Below are positions 4,394 through 6,410 of a stretch of DNA of 6,410 bases, piece by piece. Position numbers and translations under genes: made by a program. Below the pieces are notes generated by a model. That model was not told the DNA's origin. It was given only the letters and a program-made list of their open reading frames with translations, and did no database searches. Each line of letters opens with the position of its first letter. Positions within the stretch are counted from its first letter, which is position 1. This stretch comes from an uncultured Oscillibacter sp. (GTDB lineage: Bacteria; Bacillota; Clostridia; Oscillospirales; Oscillospiraceae): contig CAJOFP010000082.1 of the NCBI GenBank assembly GCA_905233795.1, forward strand, positions 1,113-7,522, read 5' to 3'.

Positions 4394-6239
4394 AAATAAT
4401 CAAACGCTCGCGTGGAAATTGTACGAACAGGGACGCGATTATAACAACCGCCTGACCCCCAATCAGTACAATCTTGTCGAGACAAATACCGAATTTTTCG
4501 CGGGCAATCAATGGCTTCATCTGCCCGACACCCCCGCTATGCGCGGACTGCCTAAGCCGATTTTTAATATTCTGAAACGCATTACCGGTTTATTTGTCGC
4601 CTCGCTGACCAGTTCCGGCGTCACGCTCCATATAGAGCCGCTGGATTTTACGCCCGATTTTAATTTTAACTCAAATTCTAAATCTAATTCTAATTCTATC
4701 CAAGACGCCGCCGAAATCGCCAACGCCGAAATCGCCAATTTACTTGAAAAATTTAAAATGGAATACCGTATCCGCGACGCCTTATTCGACGCCGCCCAGA
4801 CCGGCGATTATTGCGCCCATTTCTATTTCGATCCCGACGCCGCTCCCTATGGCGGCGCGTTTCAGAATCGGCGCGGCGAAATCAAAATGGAATTGATCGA
4901 CGGCATCAATGTCATGTTCGGCAATCCGAATCATAATCAAGTCGAGGATCAGCCGTATATTTTAATTATTGGCCGCGATACTGTCGAACACTTGCGCGAA
5001 GAGGCTTTCTATTGGTCCCGTGATATTTCCGGCGATAATCTCGGCGATATTTTATCCCATGAAAATCCCGGTGATTTTTCAGAAAATATGCTCCGGCCCG
5101 ATCAGGAAACCCAAGATTTTCCCATATCCGGCGGACAAATCGAATTGCGGGGCGACGAATCCGGCAAAGCGCTTTATATTTTGCTTTATACGAAAAATAA
5201 TTATATTATTACGGACCCCGACGGACAGACAAGAAAAAAATCCGAAATTCACGTCACAAAAGCCACACGCGACGCGATTATATACGAAAATATCAATACG
5301 GGCTTGTCAAGATACCCTATCGCGTGGGGCAACTGGGAAAAACAAAAATATCAATATCACGGGCGCGCTTTTATTACCGGCATGATTCCCAATCAGATTT
5401 TTATCAATACCATGTTCGCCACGGCTATGCGGCATTTACAATTAGCCGCCTTTCCCCGGACTGTTTTTAACGCCGATTTAATATCCGCGTGGACAAACGA
5501 AGTCGGACAGGCGATCGCCGTCCGGGGACTGCGGCCCGGTCAGGATATTTCTTCCGTCGCCCATACGCTTCCCGCCGCTGAGATGTCCGCGCAAATCTTT
5601 CAATTAATCGACAAAACCATGTTATATACGCGTGAATGCTTAGGCGCGACGGATGTCCAACTTGGCAGCGCGAAACCCGATAACACGTCCGCGCTTATGA
5701 TTTTACAGACCAACGCCGAAATACCGCTGGAAAATATACGCGCCGGTTTATACGAATGGCTGGAAGATATAGGCGCGATTCTATTAGACATGATGGGAAC
5801 GTATTATGGCCGCCGTCCCGTTACAATCCCGCTTCAAAAAAATAATAATATTCATTCCGCGCCCGAAAATATATCTATATCTAACAATCAAAATCAAAAA
5901 ATCAAGAAAATCACAATCGACTTTGACTTCTCGATTTTTAAAAATCTCTGGTTCAATCTCCGAACCGATATAGGCGCGTCAAACCGCTTTGACGAAATCG
6001 CCCTGACCCAGACGCTGGACAATCTGCGTCGGGACGGGGTTTTAAATTCCATTCAATATCTCGAACGCCTCCCGGATCGCTTTCTGCCGCGTAAAGACGA
6101 ATTAATCGCCGAACTGCGGCGGAATTTATTATCTAATTCCCATCCAGATTCTCACGGCGATTCCAATCAAGCCGCGAATCCCGACGGCGATTCCGAAAAG
6201 GCAAATAAAATCCGCGAATTTCAAGTCACATCGGCTTGA
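4386..6239 (+). CDS. Phage portal protein
   Basis: A complete 617-residue protein read as the portal, the ring-forming channel at the capsid vertex on which the terminase docks. Evidence is its place after terL, its size, and a typical portal opening: NEFFAGNQW-type text (TEFFAGNQWLHL, 35-46), then LPKPIFNILKRITGLFVASLTS (55-76). A long central region follows, with RAFITGMIPNQIFINTMFATAMRH (327-350), a helix-rich 'stem-like' segment (395-470), and a C-terminal ASNRFDEIALTQTLDNLRRDGVLNSIQYLERLPD (531-564), a pattern I associate with P22-like portals of clostridial phages. The start is TTG at 4386. The frame is closed by a stop at 4377, and AAAAGGACGT lies 8 nt upstream at the same distance as before fumC. 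It overlaps the preceding gene by 8 nt. Odd features are Asn/Ser-rich insertions at 92-104 and about 485-507 and an Asp/Ser/Asn-rich tail after 581. Confidence 0.88.
   Translation: MLENNQTLAWKLYEQGRDYNNRLTPNQYNLVETNTEFFAGNQWLHLPDTPAMRGLPKPIFNILKRITGLFVASLTSSGVTLHIEPLDFTPDFNFNSNSKSNSNSIQDAAEIANAEIANLLEKFKMEYRIRDALFDAAQTGDYCAHFYFDPDAAPYGGAFQNRRGEIKMELIDGINVMFGNPNHNQVEDQPYILIIGRDTVEHLREEAFYWSRDISGDNLGDILSHENPGDFSENMLRPDQETQDFPISGGQIELRGDESGKALYILLYTKNNYIITDPDGQTRKKSEIHVTKATRDAIIYENINTGLSRYPIAWGNWEKQKYQYHGRAFITGMIPNQIFINTMFATAMRHLQLAAFPRTVFNADLISAWTNEVGQAIAVRGLRPGQDISSVAHTLPAAEMSAQIFQLIDKTMLYTRECLGATDVQLGSAKPDNTSALMILQTNAEIPLENIRAGLYEWLEDIGAILLDMMGTYYGRRPVTIPLQKNNNIHSAPENISISNNQNQKIKKITIDFDFSIFKNLWFNLRTDIGASNRFDEIALTQTLDNLRRDGVLNSIQYLERLPDRFLPRKDELIAELRRNLLSNSHPDSHGDSNQAANPDGDSEKANKIREFQVTSA
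4674..4697 (+). repeat. Hexanucleotide repeat inside the portal gene
   Basis: Four period-6 units, AATTCT, AAATCT, AATTCT, AATTCT, encode NSKSNSNS within the portal N-terminal region. It is in frame, so the protein is not broken. It looks like a slippage-type microsatellite. Confidence 0.8.
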
Positions 6240-6261
6240 TTCGACATACTTTCCCACCACG

Positions 6262-6268
6262 AAAGGAG
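6262..6268 (+). promoter_or_regulatory. Ribosome binding site of the truncated last gene
   Basis: AAAGGAG lies 12 nt before the ATG at 6281 in the 41-nt gap after the portal gene. It is the only good signal in that gap and fixes the start of the partial gene. Confidence 0.75.
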
Positions 6269-6280
6269 TATAAAACCATC

Positions 6281-6410
6281 ATGAATCAAAATCAAAATCA
6301 ATCGCAAAATCCAAATCAACCCGCGCAAGTCTTGAATCAAAATCAAGACGCGCAATTCCTGAACCCGTGGATCGCGGAAGATCCCATTCTGCCCGATGAT
6401 TGGAATAACG
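6281..6410 (+). CDS. Partial phage gene after portal, Asn/Gln-rich N-terminus
   Basis: An open frame starts at ATG 6281 and runs off the right edge after 43 codons. It opens with a low-complexity Asn/Gln segment (MNQNQNQSQNPNQPAQVLNQ) made largely of AATCAA hexamers and then becomes more ordinary (QFLNPWIAEDPILPDDWNN). The AAAGGAG site and the short gap after the portal place it in the same operon. In many phages the gene after the portal encodes a scaffolding protein, head protease or head-completion protein, and scaffolds often have acidic, disordered ends. No domain is visible in the part present, so function is only a positional guess. Confidence 0.8.
   Translation, partial: MNQNQNQSQNPNQPAQVLNQNQDAQFLNPWIAEDPILPDDWNN

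Noticed and set aside
4969..5385. Plus-strand 138-codon frame inside the portal gene
   Set aside because: It is out of frame with a clearly portal-like protein, begins with a TTG without a ribosome binding site, and shows no domain.

Overview
The window joins two host chromosomal genes to the start of a phage late (packaging and head) operon. The host looks like an endospore-forming member of the Bacillota, probably a clostridial lineage. The minus-strand gene at the left edge is a YabP/YqfC-type sporulation protein, a family tied to spore formers. Base composition is mixed: AT-rich spacers and third positions, with many GCC/CGC runs. Ribosome binding sites are of the AAGGAG or GGGGGA type. 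I cannot name the genus.

Layout: 3-290 (minus) yqfC-like sporulation gene. 291-454 is a divergent, very AT-rich spacer with a candidate promoter for fumC and a 25-bp A/T-only palindrome. 455-1852 (plus) is a complete class II fumarase, fumC. 1853-2073 is a spacer with two hairpins and a candidate promoter between them. From 2074 to the right edge, all genes are on the plus strand and belong to a tailed-phage cassette: a small acidic protein in the small-terminase position (2074-2385), terminase large subunit (2357-3862), a small membrane-anchored protein with a repetitive disordered tail (3929-4393), portal protein (4386-6239), and the first 43 codons of the next gene (from 6281).

How the genes work together: in a tailed phage the small terminase subunit recognises DNA, the large subunit is the ATPase motor and nuclease that cuts and pumps it, and the portal is the dodecameric ring at the capsid vertex through which it passes. 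The tight packing (29-nt and 8-nt overlaps, short gaps) indicates one transcription unit with translational coupling. All phage reading frames are intact, so nothing here looks like decay.

The most unusual points are these. Packaging genes begin about 220 bp after a host housekeeping gene, with no integrase or lysogeny genes between. A promoter-like element is followed at once by a strong terminator-like hairpin ahead of the phage operon. Asn-rich low-complexity tracts built from short period-6 or period-9 repeats occur in every phage gene. A small membrane protein with repeated PDF motifs sits between terminase and portal. I did not find a clearly novel defence or mobile system.
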